Notes: generated by a model from the sequence alone, not told the origin. 40,029 bases of DNA from an uncultured Clostridia bacterium (GCA_947631245.1 CANRKP010000017.1:1-40029); one strand, 5' to 3'. Shown: positions 23,658-32,020, counted from the first letter of the stretch. Numbers and translations are program-made.

Positions 23658-24038
23658 ATGGACTCTGTGATCTATAAAAAATTGCCAGATGCCGAATTTG
23701 ATGTAATGTGTGCGATTTGGAGCGTACCGGCGCCCACAACGACACCGATCCTTATGAAGATCGTGGGAAACGAAAAGGGGTGGCGCGCGCCTACGCTTAT
23801 TTCTTTCCTTGTCCGTCTTGAAGACAGAGGATTTATCCGCTCGGAAAAGAACGGTAAGGAACGGCAGTATTATCCGCTCGTTGAGAAAAAGGAATACATG
23901 ACTGAGTTCACGCGCCGTTTCCTTGATCAGTATCACGGCGGTTCCCTCAAGTCTTTCCTCGATACTCTTGCTGGGGACGGCAATCTTTCTTCAACTCAGT
24001 TTGACGAGCTGCTCGGATGGCTCCAGTCAAGGGCCTGA
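23658..24038 (+). CDS. BlaI/MecI/CopY-family transcriptional repressor, orphan
   Basis: About 126 residues. The N-terminal winged helix has LPDAEFDVMCAIWS (the family's AEWEVMxxLW), WRAPTLISFLVRLEDRGFI as recognition helix and wing, and KNGKERQYYPLV. The C-terminal dimerisation helices include FLDTLAGDGNLSSTQFDELLGWL. Relatives repress beta-lactamase or copper genes until cleaved by a BlaR1-type sensor or bound by metal. No blaR1-like gene is nearby, so the inducer is unknown. Start: GGAG lies six bases before ATG 23658; another in-frame ATG is at 23646. Its 3' end overlaps the next gene by 22 bases. Confidence 0.88.
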   Translation: MDSVIYKKLPDAEFDVMCAIWSVPAPTTTPILMKIVGNEKGWRAPTLISFLVRLEDRGFIRSEKNGKERQYYPLVEKKEYMTEFTRRFLDQYHGGSLKSFLDTLAGDGNLSSTQFDELLGWLQSRA

Positions 24039-24823
24039 CAGAGCTGATAAAGGTCGTGACAGATACCACAAAGACCGTAAACAAGGCAAGATTTCTCAAT
24101 ATCTGTTATATACATAACCGAGCCCGTGATGGAAAAGAGGGAATAGGAACGCTGAACGAGAAGCGCATCCATCTTGTCCTCAAAGATTATTTCGACGAGG
24201 ACAGAACGCACCATGAGGTGCCGTATCTCGGATATGTTGCCGATATAAAGAACGAAAAAGGCATCATAGAGATCCAAACAGGTGCGCTCAATCCCCTTTA
24301 TAAAAAGCTCGGCGTTTTCCTTTCCGAATCGCGCGTCACGCTTGTTCACCCGCTGATATCAAAGAAAACGGTCTCCTGGATAGACCCGTCGACAGGAGAT
24401 ATTTCTCCGCGAAGAAACTCTCCTCTGCACGAGACGGCATTTGACGGCTTGTGTGAACTTTATAACATAAGGAGTCATCTTTCATCGCCTAATCTACATA
24501 TCAGATTTCCTCTTATTGAAGTCGACGAATACAGAATGAAGGACGGATGGGGAAGAGGCGGCAAGCGCGGCTCTCACAGATATGACAGGATACCGATACA
24601 GCTTTTCGATATTGTCAGCATAGACAGCCCCGAAGATTACAAAAATCTTTTCATTCCGCCGGAGCTTTTTGATGTGCCTTTTTTTACGGCGTCTGACTAT
24701 CGTGAAGCATCAGATAAAGGAGAAAAGAGCGCCTATTATGCTCTTACCTCTTTGACAGCTGCAAATGTTCTTGAACAATGCGGCAAGCAAGGCAGGAAAA
24801 TATTATACAGATGCATTATATAA
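24017..24823 (+). CDS. Uncharacterised protein with PD-(D/E)XK-like core and C-terminal wHTH
   Basis: A 268-residue protein with no signal or membrane segment. The N-terminal half has a restriction-endonuclease-like layout: a helix with NEKRIHLVLKDYF (Glu48), then HEVPYLGYVADIKNE (Asp76), then GIIEIQTGAL (Glu85, Gln87) and Lys96/Lys97. This is an E...D...ExQ arrangement, as in some RecB-like or resolvase folds. The middle has WIDPSTGDISPRRNSP. The C-terminus (FTASDYREASDKG ... VLEQCGKQGRKILYR) looks like a winged helix. It overlaps the repressor gene by 22 bases without its own clear ribosome site, so it is coupled to it and presumably under the same operator. Nuclease activity is an inference. 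Confidence 0.7.
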   Translation: MAPVKGLTELIKVVTDTTKTVNKARFLNICYIHNRARDGKEGIGTLNEKRIHLVLKDYFDEDRTHHEVPYLGYVADIKNEKGIIEIQTGALNPLYKKLGVFLSESRVTLVHPLISKKTVSWIDPSTGDISPRRNSPLHETAFDGLCELYNIRSHLSSPNLHIRFPLIEVDEYRMKDGWGRGGKRGSHRYDRIPIQLFDIVSIDSPEDYKNLFIPPELFDVPFFTASDYREASDKGEKSAYYALTSLTAANVLEQCGKQGRKILYRCII

Positions 24824-24833
24824 AGTTGTCTAA

Positions 24834-24875
24834 AAGCGCATCGGAAGCTGTTTGCTTCAGATGCGCTTGTGTTTT
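24834..24875. terminator. Shared bidirectional terminator of convergent genes
   Basis: AAGCGCATC (24834-24842) pairs with GATGCGCTT (24860-24868), and an inner GAAGC/GCTTC stem continues it. The right arm lies inside the last codons of the desulfurase-like gene. Plus strand: followed by GTGTTTTGC. Minus strand: followed by TTTTAGAC. Confidence 0.75.
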
Positions 24876-26008
24876 GCAATATATTCGGCCGTCTCGCAAA
24901 ATATATCGGCTTCTTTTATCGAATTAAATGCTCCGAAAGAAGCTCTGATCGCCCCGTCTGGAAATGTTCCAACGGTCCTGTGTGCGAGCGGCGAGCAGTG
25001 AAGACCGGAGCGCAGGCAAATGCCTTTTTCGTCAAATGCAGATGCAATTTCAGCCGGTCTGCGGCCTGAAAAATTAAATAAAAGAACAGGACCGGGATAT
25101 TCGTTATATACTGTAACTCCGTTTATGCACGAAAGACCATTCATTATTTTTTCGCATATCATATTCTCGTGTGACCTGATGTTTTCAAGCCCTTTTTTCT
25201 TCACAAATGATACGCCGTGTGAAATTGATGCGATTGCGGGGGACGGAAGCGTTCCGGCTTCAAATCTGTCCGGAAGATAATCAGGCATCGTTAATGGGAT
25301 AGAATTGGTGCCACTTCCGCCTTCTATGGTTGTCAGCAGCTCTTCTGCCGCTATGTCCCTGAATATCAGGGCTCCACACCCCTGAGTGCCGTATAGACCT
25401 TTATGTGAAGGGACGCATACGATATCGACATTGCATGTTGAAAGGTCGAGCGGTACATTTCCGGCGCTCTGCGCGCAGTCTGCCACCATGTATATTCCGT
25501 TTTCGCGGCAATATTTGCTTATTTCTTCGATATTGAGCGTTTTGGGGATGACATTTGACTGATGAGTACAGACGAGCAGACGTGTATTTTTTGATTTTTT
25601 ACTGTCGATATCCGAAATAATTTCTTTTATGCCGCCCCTTGTTGAGAAAATGTCGTATGTCGCTCCCCGCCTTTTGCAAACCTCATTTACGGGGCGCAGA
25701 ACGCTGTTGTGCTCAAGGTCGCTTATAAGGATATGGTCGTCTTCCTTTACTATGCTTTTTATTGCTATATTTAAGGCATATGTCGTATTCATCGTAAAGA
25801 CGACATTTTCGGGTTTTGACGAATACAGTTCTGCAAGTGCCTCTCTCGATTTGTAAACGGCTTCCGATGCCGCGAGCGCCAGTCTGTGAGATCCTCTGCT
25901 CGGATTGCCGCAGAGGTTGCGCTCATAGTATTCCTTGGCTCTGTATACGGCTTCGGGCTTCGGGAATGTAGTTGCCGCATTGTCGAAATAAATAAGTCCT
26001 TTTTTCAA
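24857..26008 (-). CDS. Cysteine desulfurase-like aminotransferase class V
   Basis: A 383-residue PLP enzyme of the cysteine desulfurase family branch found beside DUF3343 genes. YFDNAATTFPKP opens the protein, CTHQSN and ADCAQSAG line the cofactor site, Lys203 in PSHKGLYG binds PLP, and Cys338 in RSGLHCSPLAH is the persulfide-carrying cysteine. It would release sulfur (or selenium) from cysteine (or selenocysteine). The start is TTG at 26006-26008, overlapping the TGA of the upstream DUF3343 gene, so the two are translationally coupled. No iscU or mnmA gene is close. Confidence 0.88.
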   Translation of the reverse strand: MKKGLIYFDNAATTFPKPEAVYRAKEYYERNLCGNPSRGSHRLALAASEAVYKSREALAELYSSKPENVVFTMNTTYALNIAIKSIVKEDDHILISDLEHNSVLRPVNEVCKRRGATYDIFSTRGGIKEIISDIDSKKSKNTRLLVCTHQSNVIPKTLNIEEISKYCRENGIYMVADCAQSAGNVPLDLSTCNVDIVCVPSHKGLYGTQGCGALIFRDIAAEELLTTIEGGSGTNSIPLTMPDYLPDRFEAGTLPSPAIASISHGVSFVKKKGLENIRSHENMICEKIMNGLSCINGVTVYNEYPGPVLLFNFSGRRPAEIASAFDEKGICLRSGLHCSPLAHRTVGTFPDGAIRASFGAFNSIKEADIFCETAEYIAKHKRI

Positions 26009-26223
26009 GACTGTATCACATCTCCGTATCTGACCCTTGCGCGCTTCAGGGTCGACTCCGCCGCGTCAACATAGATCGGTGCAAGTTCTATTCCGTATGC
26101 ACACCCTCGTTTTGTCTGACCCGAGTCTATGCCGACTATCTTATGCGGTATATTTGCTTTCGTAAGCACAGAGCTTCCGCGCTGGGCGGTTGTCATAGAA
26201 ATAAAAGGTAAAACACATCCCAT
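26005..26223 (-). CDS. DUF3343 small protein, putative sulfur/selenium carrier
   Basis: A 72-residue protein: FISMTTAQRGSSVLTKANIPHKIVGIDSGQTKRGCAYGIELAPIYVD. This matches DUF3343, small proteins thought to carry sulfur or selenium next to desulfurases. The cysteine in RGCAYG is the conserved one. AAAGGA lies upstream at a longer than usual distance, and a second ATG in frame at residue 10 is possible. It overlaps the desulfurase-like start. The carrier role comes from the family's gene neighbourhoods and is unproven. Confidence 0.75.
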   Translation of the reverse strand: MGCVLPFISMTTAQRGSSVLTKANIPHKIVGIDSGQTKRGCAYGIELAPIYVDAAESTLKRARVRYGDVIQS

Positions 26224-26303
26224 GATATAATAAACATCCTTTGTTTCTTCCTGCGCGCTTTTATAGTACAGTATATGCCGTATCCTTTGTTTTGTCTCAT
26301 ACC

Positions 26304-26340
26304 GAAAAAGCCCCCGCGAGCTTTTTGCGCGCCGCGGGGG
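26304..26340 (-). terminator. Terminator of the large glycosidase gene
   Basis: Minus strand: CCCCCGCG (26333-26340) pairs with CGCGGGGG (26311-26318), followed by CTTTTT. The stop codon of the gene is only six bases before the stem. Confidence 0.88.
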
Positions 26341-26346
26341 TGAAAC

Positions 26347-29300
26347 TCATTTTTCGTATAATTTTATAACGGGGCTCGTCATCACTCCCATATCACGGAG
26401 CTTGTATTCGTAGCACCAGCCGTCTTTTTCAGTGCGCCACTTATCGGGACCGTACCAGTCGTTGCCGAAGTCTGTGGCGTGAAGCGCGCCGAAACTGTTG
26501 TGACGCGTTCCGAGAAGCGTAACTTTGAGCGTATGTCTGCCTTCGCTGAGCTCAAAGGGCTTTGTAGTGTACGGTTCGAATGCGACGATCTGTTCTTTTC
26601 CGCCGTCGACCGATACCGTGACGGCAGCTCCTCTATATGAGCTTACACGAACTTCGCATGTGCATTCGGGGGAGTCAAACGGCAGCCCGTATGTGACGTT
26701 GCCCGAGTAAAAGGGAAGTCCCTGCGGCACAACAGAACCGAAGCCGATTGCTTTTTCTCGGGCGACTATTGTCTTTCGGCAGCTTCTGACAACAACTCCG
26801 AAGTCTCCGAGAATATAGCACCATTCGGAAGCTGTCCTCTCCCCGAGCGGGAACGTGACATCCACGGTGTTTTCGCCTTTGATGATCGGAGGCAGGCAAA
26901 CGGTCTTTATCGATTTGTCCGTGAAGAAGCCAGTGGGCACATTGTCGACGGGAATGCCGTTGAATTTTATTTCCGCGAGCTCTGGATGCTCTATTGCAAG
27001 GTGTGCGCCGCTGTACTCCAGCTCGGAGCAGAAGCTGAACAGGAAGCGTACAGTATGCTCTGCGGGCTTTTTTTCGATTGTCCATGGCTGCGCGGGACGC
27101 GGATTGCGCCGTCCGAGTCCTGCTTTTTGTCTGCATATGTTGTCCGCGCGGAGAATCTCTTCTTCATTTTCCGAAAGCTCGCCGCCGTCGACGGCGAATC
27201 TCGCCGTATCCAAAAGAAGGACATTCGGTTCGCTGAGCATATATTCGACAGGTTCGCGGAAATCGATTTCACGGATTAGATTTTTACGAGGTGTGCTGTC
27301 GGAATCGCCGACAACGCTGTCGTCAAGGCATCTGTCGAGGCGGAGAAGGAGAGAGTCGCTTGAGAAAAGCACGCGGTCAATATAAGTTTTCCCATTATTT
27401 CGCCTGTAATCTATGCGGGAAATCTCTCCTGTCATCGTGTCGTATAGGACGGGAACATAGTCGTCCTCAAGCGTTATCGTTACATACTGAGGATGAGACA
27501 CGTCGGGGCAAGCGGGCGCCGTTATGTGAGCTATGAACAGCCAATCACAGTCGTTGTCGCGGCGGAGACGGTAAACGAGGCTGTTTGTCTCAGTGCCGTC
27601 GCTGTTCCTTATCCCGACGGTGCGGACGCCGTCGAGGGCGGAAAGTATCGATGTGCGCGAGAAACTTACCCGTTTGCAATTTTGCGCGAGGAGGAGGGGC
27701 TCCGAGGACGGTATGGCATCCACATATGCCGGCGGGTCTCCGGCGAAAATCAGCTCGCCTCCGCGCGACGCAAATTCTTTCAGAATATCAAGTGTCGTTT
27801 TGCGGATAGTTTCCGGCGCCGGAATGATAACGGCGTCGTAGTTCATCTCGCCGACCGTCAGCCCGTGCTCGGAAGGTTTATACTGCTGCGGAAGCGTTGA
27901 CTCGCATATGAAATCGAAGTCGACAGTGCCTGTCAGAAGCCAGCGCGTTATGTTTGAAAAATTCTCCTCAAGCTGCGCCTTATAGCGGGAGCAGAGGTCG
28001 TTTGGTCCGAAGCGGAGCCAATAGCTCTCGACGGGATGAACGACGCCGACCCTGACTACAGGTTTTCCGCGTGTCATCGCCGTGTTTACACGGGCGAAAT
28101 GATCTTCAATATAGCTGTATTTGTCATACCACGGTGACTGATAATTTATGGACGCCGGGTAATCACGCTTCGCGTCGCCTTCCATCGAGACCCACGACAG
28201 GTGATGAACACGGACGGTGACGCCGATCGCCGCCTGCCAGTCCCCCTGAAATTTGTGACCGCGGAAATCGAAATCCCAGTTCGTGACGCCGTAAAGCTCG
28301 CTCGTCATGCCCTCGCGGCCGTATTGATTGACTGCGGACTGCGCCTGCTTTGCGGTCGTGAGCTCAACGCGGTTGCAGAGCATATCTATTCCGGGAAGCT
28401 GCATATTCCGGTAACAGCGTTGTGCGTCGCCGACGGCGTGCGTCTGTGACTCGAGCGTAGGCTCCTCCATAAGATGCCCGGTAAATTCTATTCCGTTCCT
28501 GTGGCACCATTCTCCGCACCTGTCGTTGAAACCGCGTGCAAACATCTCAGCGGCGCAGTCATGGAAATGATACCTTGCGACGGACGGCTCACCCGACTCC
28601 GACTCAAGGATCAGCTCCGGAAGCCGCTCCGTTATGTCGTAACCGTATTTCTCAAAGAAAAAAGAAGGGAATAGAGGCGTCCACGGAAAAACGGCTCTGC
28701 CGCCGCATGTGCTGTCCGCAAGCGTGCGTTTTGAGGCAAACTGAGGCTCGTCCGTGAATATTGCGGGGATGAGATCTCCGAAATCCTTGCCGAAACGGTC
28801 GCGGTATACGTCATAAGTCAGATGCAAAAATTCGTCTGCCGCGGCGGGATTTAATGTGTCGATATAGGCGGAGTTATTGTACCATTCTGAATTGCCTTGG
28901 GCATAGGAATTGAAATACCACCGCTTTGAGCCGGTAGAGACAGGGGAATCCGGTTCAACGCGTTTATATTCCGTCATCTCGCCCCGTGCATTCTGCCATA
29001 CATCGAACGCCGCGACGATGTAGGGAGACGCCGTCTTTATCGCGTCAGCCTCATCCTTCGCGTTTTCTGCCGGCGAGGCTTCCGCTGTGAGCATGCGCTG
29101 GCGATATTCGGGATGCTCGCGCGTGACCCTGCCTCCACATGAGCCCGAAGGCCATCTGTCCTCATCGTAGAGCCATGCCTTCATACCGAGCGCGCGCGCA
29201 CGTTCGACGCACGCATCCACAAGGTCGAGAAATTCCTTTGAAAGGTACGGCGTTGCCATGCCTGTTCTCGAATGCATATGAAAGCCGCCAAATCCCATCG

Positions 29301-29445
29301 AATGTAGTATGTCTATCTGTCGGAGCAGCTCGTCGCGGTCAAGCTCGCAGTTCCAGCTCCAAAAAGGAGCGCCTCTATATTCGGAAGTAGGACTGCGGAA
29401 GAGCGCGTCGTCAAGGCTGTGCTCACGGTTTCGTTTATAAAGCAT
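26347..29445 (-). CDS. Very large glycoside hydrolase, GH106-like
   Basis: A 1032-residue protein without a signal peptide, so probably cytoplasmic. The N-terminal (beta/alpha)-barrel opens with PFWSWN (27-32) and has HMHSRTGMATPYLS and LYDEDRWPSG (92-101). These are typical of the clostridial glycosyl hydrolases related to GH106 alpha-L-rhamnosidases. A middle region has AVIIPAPETIRKTTLDILKEFASRGGELIFAG, a glutamine-amidotransferase-like insert common in such enzymes. The last 250 residues form beta-sandwich carbohydrate-binding-like domains. GGAGGT precedes ATG and a consensus promoter lies upstream. It stands alone without transporter or regulator, which is unusual for sugar utilisation. 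The substrate is an inference. Confidence 0.75.
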   Translation of the reverse strand: MLYKRNREHSLDDALFRSPTSEYRGAPFWSWNCELDRDELLRQIDILHSMGFGGFHMHSRTGMATPYLSKEFLDLVDACVERARALGMKAWLYDEDRWPSGSCGGRVTREHPEYRQRMLTAEASPAENAKDEADAIKTASPYIVAAFDVWQNARGEMTEYKRVEPDSPVSTGSKRWYFNSYAQGNSEWYNNSAYIDTLNPAAADEFLHLTYDVYRDRFGKDFGDLIPAIFTDEPQFASKRTLADSTCGGRAVFPWTPLFPSFFFEKYGYDITERLPELILESESGEPSVARYHFHDCAAEMFARGFNDRCGEWCHRNGIEFTGHLMEEPTLESQTHAVGDAQRCYRNMQLPGIDMLCNRVELTTAKQAQSAVNQYGREGMTSELYGVTNWDFDFRGHKFQGDWQAAIGVTVRVHHLSWVSMEGDAKRDYPASINYQSPWYDKYSYIEDHFARVNTAMTRGKPVVRVGVVHPVESYWLRFGPNDLCSRYKAQLEENFSNITRWLLTGTVDFDFICESTLPQQYKPSEHGLTVGEMNYDAVIIPAPETIRKTTLDILKEFASRGGELIFAGDPPAYVDAIPSSEPLLLAQNCKRVSFSRTSILSALDGVRTVGIRNSDGTETNSLVYRLRRDNDCDWLFIAHITAPACPDVSHPQYVTITLEDDYVPVLYDTMTGEISRIDYRRNNGKTYIDRVLFSSDSLLLRLDRCLDDSVVGDSDSTPRKNLIREIDFREPVEYMLSEPNVLLLDTARFAVDGGELSENEEEILRADNICRQKAGLGRRNPRPAQPWTIEKKPAEHTVRFLFSFCSELEYSGAHLAIEHPELAEIKFNGIPVDNVPTGFFTDKSIKTVCLPPIIKGENTVDVTFPLGERTASEWCYILGDFGVVVRSCRKTIVAREKAIGFGSVVPQGLPFYSGNVTYGLPFDSPECTCEVRVSSYRGAAVTVSVDGGKEQIVAFEPYTTKPFELSEGRHTLKVTLLGTRHNSFGALHATDFGNDWYGPDKWRTEKDGWCYEYKLRDMGVMTSPVIKLYEK

Positions 29446-29542
29446 GATGACCTCCGGAAGAAAAATTTTTCAGTTTGAGCGGATACCGAATTTCGAGCCG
29501 CAGGTCGCCTTATTTCGTTGGCGGCTCACGGCAACTATAACA

Positions 29543-29571
29543 AATATAATACGCATAGCGTTGAGTGTCAA
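29543..29571 (-). promoter_or_regulatory. Promoter of the glycosidase gene
   Basis: Minus strand: TTGACA (29566-29571), 17 bases, TATATT (29543-29548). The leader is about 90 bases. A 16-base palindrome (29601-29616, GGAGAAA/TTTCTCC) lies between this promoter and the divergent tRNA promoter. Confidence 0.75.
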
Positions 29572-29626
29572 GAGAAGGGGAGTATTTTGGCGATTTTTTC
29601 GGAGAAATTTTTCTCCTTATTTCGTA

Positions 29627-29655
29627 TTGACAAGCGGGAAATATTGTGGTATTAT
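29627..29655 (+). promoter_or_regulatory. Promoter of the tRNA-Gly-Arg-His operon
   Basis: TTGACA (29627-29632), 17 bases, TATTAT (29650-29655). The overlapping TATAAT at 29653-29658 would give a 20-base spacer. Confidence 0.7.
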
Positions 29656-29683
29656 AATTGAGCGTGCGAGAGTGCCGCCATAT

Positions 29684-29755
29684 GCGGGTGTAGTACAATG
29701 GTTAGTACGCCAGCCTTCCAAGCTGGATACGTGGGTTCGATTCCCATCACCCGCT
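29684..29755 (+). tRNA. tRNA-Gly (anticodon TCC)
   Basis: The acceptor GCGGGTG pairs with CACCCGC, the anticodon loop is CTTCCAA between CCAGC and GCTGG, the T-loop is TTCGATT, and the discriminator is T. CCA is not encoded. Confidence 0.96.
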
Positions 29756-29759
29756 TTAT

Positions 29760-29833
29760 GTACCTGTAGCTCAGCCGGATAGAGCAACTGCCTTCTAAGC
29801 AGTAGGTCGCGGGTTCGAGTCCCTCCAGGTACG
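29760..29833 (+). tRNA. tRNA-Arg (anticodon TCT)
   Basis: The acceptor GTACCTG pairs with CAGGTAC, the anticodon loop is CTTCTAA between ACTGC and GCAGT, the T-loop is TTCGAGT, and the discriminator is G. It reads AGA/AGG. Confidence 0.96.
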
Positions 29834-29875
29834 GTATAGCTGATGTCGCACAGGCGTTTGTCCGTCAGCTGATAC

Positions 29876-29950
29876 GGTGGGTGTAGCTCAGTTGGTTAGA
29901 GCGTCAGGTTGTGGCCCTGAAGGCCGTGGGTTCGAGTCCCATCATTCACC
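29876..29950 (+). tRNA. tRNA-His (anticodon GTG)
   Basis: The anticodon loop is TTGTGGC between TCAGG and CCTGA. The acceptor GTGGGTG pairs with CATTCAC through two G-T pairs. The extra G-1 (29876) opposite C73 (29950) is encoded, as required for histidine identity. Confidence 0.95.
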
Positions 29951-29959
29951 CGAAACAAG

Positions 29960-29993
29960 ATCCCTGAGATCGTAAGGTCTCAGGGATTTTTTT
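29960..29993 (+). terminator. Terminator of the tRNA operon
   Basis: ATCCCTGAGA (29960-29969) pairs perfectly with TCTCAGGGAT (29978-29987), followed by seven Ts. Confidence 0.9.
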
Positions 29994-30005
29994 GATGAAT
30001 ATGCC

Positions 30006-30779
30006 TTATTTGAGATTCTGCCTGTAAACTTCAAAGGCAAGTATTGCAGCGGATGACTGCGAGGAGAGCGCCGCAGGGAAGTCGCGTCCGTAATCTATCC
30101 TGACAGTCACATCGGCTTTTGACATAAGTTTTTTTGATATTCCTCTCATCTCCCCGCCTATAAGGAGAAACAGCGGGCGGCGGAGCGACACATCGTACAT
30201 CGAGACGGAATTTTCTTTTTCCGCCGCAACTATCTTGTAGCCTCTGCTTTTGAATTTGTCGATAGCGGAGGACGGATCCTCAGAATAAACAGAAGCAAGC
30301 TCAGACGCGCCCGCGGACGAGCGGCAGACTATTCCGGCGGCAGTCATCCAGTTTCGCGGCGGAAGAACGATGCCGTCTGCACCGGAGGCATATACGGAAC
30401 GGACCGCGGTGCCGAAATTATACGGATCCTCGATCCCGTCAAGCATGACGTAAAAACCGTTTTCCTTGATTTCGTCATTGGAAAGCGCAGGAGTAGTCCT
30501 TTCACCGCACATGGCGACAAAGCCGCCGTGACGTGTTCCGAGCGTGAGTGCGTCTATTTTGTCGGAAGCGGTCTCTGTAAGCACAAAGTAGTGCTTTTTC
30601 GCCATGCGTTCAAGCCAGCGCAGCTCCCGCATATATTTATCCTTTTTCGCGGTGTCAAACAGTATCTCATACACGGGGCGGTCCGATATCCCGAGCTCGC
30701 GCGATTTTATTATCGCTCTTATAGATGTGAGTCCCTCGAAGACGTTTGAGGGCAGGTATTTTTCGTTTTCACTTTTCAT
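30006..30779 (-). CDS. SpoU/TrmH-family RNA 2'-O-methyltransferase
   Basis: A 257-residue SPOUT methyltransferase using S-adenosylmethionine. It has a short N-terminal substrate-binding domain (about 1-100), then motif 1 DGIEDPYNFGTAVRSVYASGADGIVL, motif 2 LLIGGEMRGIS and motif 3 ALSSQSSAAILAFEVYRQ. These three motifs form the knotted cofactor site. Relatives methylate 23S rRNA (RlmB) or tRNA; the exact target cannot be told. GGAG lies eleven bases before ATG. It converges with the tRNA operon. Confidence 0.9.
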   Translation of the reverse strand: MKSENEKYLPSNVFEGLTSIRAIIKSRELGISDRPVYEILFDTAKKDKYMRELRWLERMAKKHYFVLTETASDKIDALTLGTRHGGFVAMCGERTTPALSNDEIKENGFYVMLDGIEDPYNFGTAVRSVYASGADGIVLPPRNWMTAAGIVCRSSAGASELASVYSEDPSSAIDKFKSRGYKIVAAEKENSVSMYDVSLRRPLFLLIGGEMRGISKKLMSKADVTVRIDYGRDFPAALSSQSSAAILAFEVYRQNLK

Positions 30780-30882
30780 GAAAAGAACGGCTCCTTATTA
30801 TCTGTTCCTATTGTAATATAAAAGCGGCGCCTCTCATAATTATTGTTACAGCTACAAAAAACTAAAATGAGGCGTCAATCAA

Positions 30883-31188
30883 TTGAGGGCATACAGGTCG
30901 AGAATATCTTTGGGGACAAAGGACAGGGAAGAGCTGATAGGGGAATACATAATACGTTATGACGCGACCGTGAGGGGTGCTGCTTCGTACTTCGGCATTT
31001 CGAAGTCAACTGTTCACAAAGACGTTTCCGTAAAGCTGAGGGAGACGAATAACGAGCTTTTCTGCCGTGTGAAAGCCGTTCTCGAAAAGAACAAGGCGGA
31101 ACGGCATATCCGCGGCGGAGAAGCGACGAAAAGAAAATATGAAATGAAGCGCGAGCTTATCGAAAAACGCGATTGTGCTGAAGAATGA
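30883..31188 (+). CDS. spoIIID: Sporulation transcription factor SpoIIID
   Basis: A 101-residue helix-turn-helix protein. TVRGAASYFGISKSTVHKDVSVKLRE (29-54) and the C-terminal basic tail KNKAERHIRGGEATKRKYE are highly characteristic of SpoIIID, which reprograms mother-cell gene expression during endospore formation. It indicates a spore former. The start is TTG at 30883, eight bases after GAGGCG; the upstream ATG is out of frame. A sigma-E-type promoter is expected, but I could not fit one convincingly. Its last 32 bases overlap the end of the convergent gene. Confidence 0.93.
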   Translation: MRAYRSRISLGTKDREELIGEYIIRYDATVRGAASYFGISKSTVHKDVSVKLRETNNELFCRVKAVLEKNKAERHIRGGEATKRKYEMKRELIEKRDCAEE

Positions 31189-31924
31189 AAAGACCGAGAT
31201 TGTCGGTTCCGATGGCATGAGACAATAATTTTGTATAATACTCGGGATTGTTGTATAAGCAAAGGTCGAACTTGCCGCCGCTGCCGAAAACGACAGTTTT
31301 GTTGGATGAATAAAGTTTCGAAACGAGTTCGCGTGTGTTGTGCGTGCTGAGACTGTGAAGGTCTATTTGATAAACCGCATGAGGTATGCTGAGAACTGAA
31401 TTTACAGCATCTTCGGGGACAGTAAGAAGAACTCTTTCAGTTTCGAGTATGACAGGGATCAGCTTATGTCTGAAGATCAGAGCGTGGAGCATGGCCCTCA
31501 GTGCGTCCGTATCGCCGGAGGGCGAGATACGCAGAAAAATATATTGAGCTTTGTTATGGCGGAATGTCAATCTATGAAGTCCCGGGAATGAGAGCGCTTT
31601 ATCGGTGAGCGAGATCTCGGACACGACAGAAACGGATGTCTTTCGCTTGTGCAGGCTGCGGATACGCTCGGCAAATTCGGTTCGGCGTGTCAGATGCAAA
31701 GAAACAGTTTCGTCAAATGAAACGGGAACGGTAAAGTACACACATTTTATACCTTGCTTGGCGTATAAGTCGAATATACTCGACATGCGCGCCGCTTCAT
31801 CGGGGCGTGACGGGTCAAGGCGAGTTGCGGCATAATAATCGTTAAGCGGAAGAGCGAGCACATCATAAACCCGTTTCAAAAAATTTCGGTCGAATGCGTA
31901 CCAAAACGCGCGCAATAAAACCAT
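31157..31924 (-). CDS. PHP-like protein with apparently lost metal ligands
   Basis: A 255-residue protein. Its second half follows the plan of CpsB/CapC-type PHP phosphatases: LIFRHKLIPVILETERVLL aligns with the usual xGYxPVLAHPERY, AVYQIDLHSL with QINxxSL, and TVVFGSGGKFD with the final xxSDAHN. In each place the metal-binding His or Asp is absent. The first half (GIKCVYFTVPVSFDE) resembles GITxIIATPH with the His missing. I infer a catalytically dead PHP-fold protein. It has no membrane segment. The gene begins just past its only likely promoter AT-rich region and overlaps spoIIID tail to tail. The function is unknown. Confidence 0.5.
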   Translation of the reverse strand: MVLLRAFWYAFDRNFLKRVYDVLALPLNDYYAATRLDPSRPDEAARMSSIFDLYAKQGIKCVYFTVPVSFDETVSLHLTRRTEFAERIRSLHKRKTSVSVVSEISLTDKALSFPGLHRLTFRHNKAQYIFLRISPSGDTDALRAMLHALIFRHKLIPVILETERVLLTVPEDAVNSVLSIPHAVYQIDLHSLSTHNTRELVSKLYSSNKTVVFGSGGKFDLCLYNNPEYYTKLLSHAIGTDNLGLFILQHNRVFR

Positions 31925-32020
31925 TACGGTATATTATAACACATTTTACCGAATAACGGGTATAAGAAATGAGGCTTTTCTATTTTTAAAATTGTGTTTT
32001 TGTAAATTCAATATATGTGC

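Noticed and set aside
30830..30870. Sigma-E promoter for spoIIID
   Set aside because: TCATAAT and an A-rich -10 candidate are present, but the spacing does not fit the consensus.
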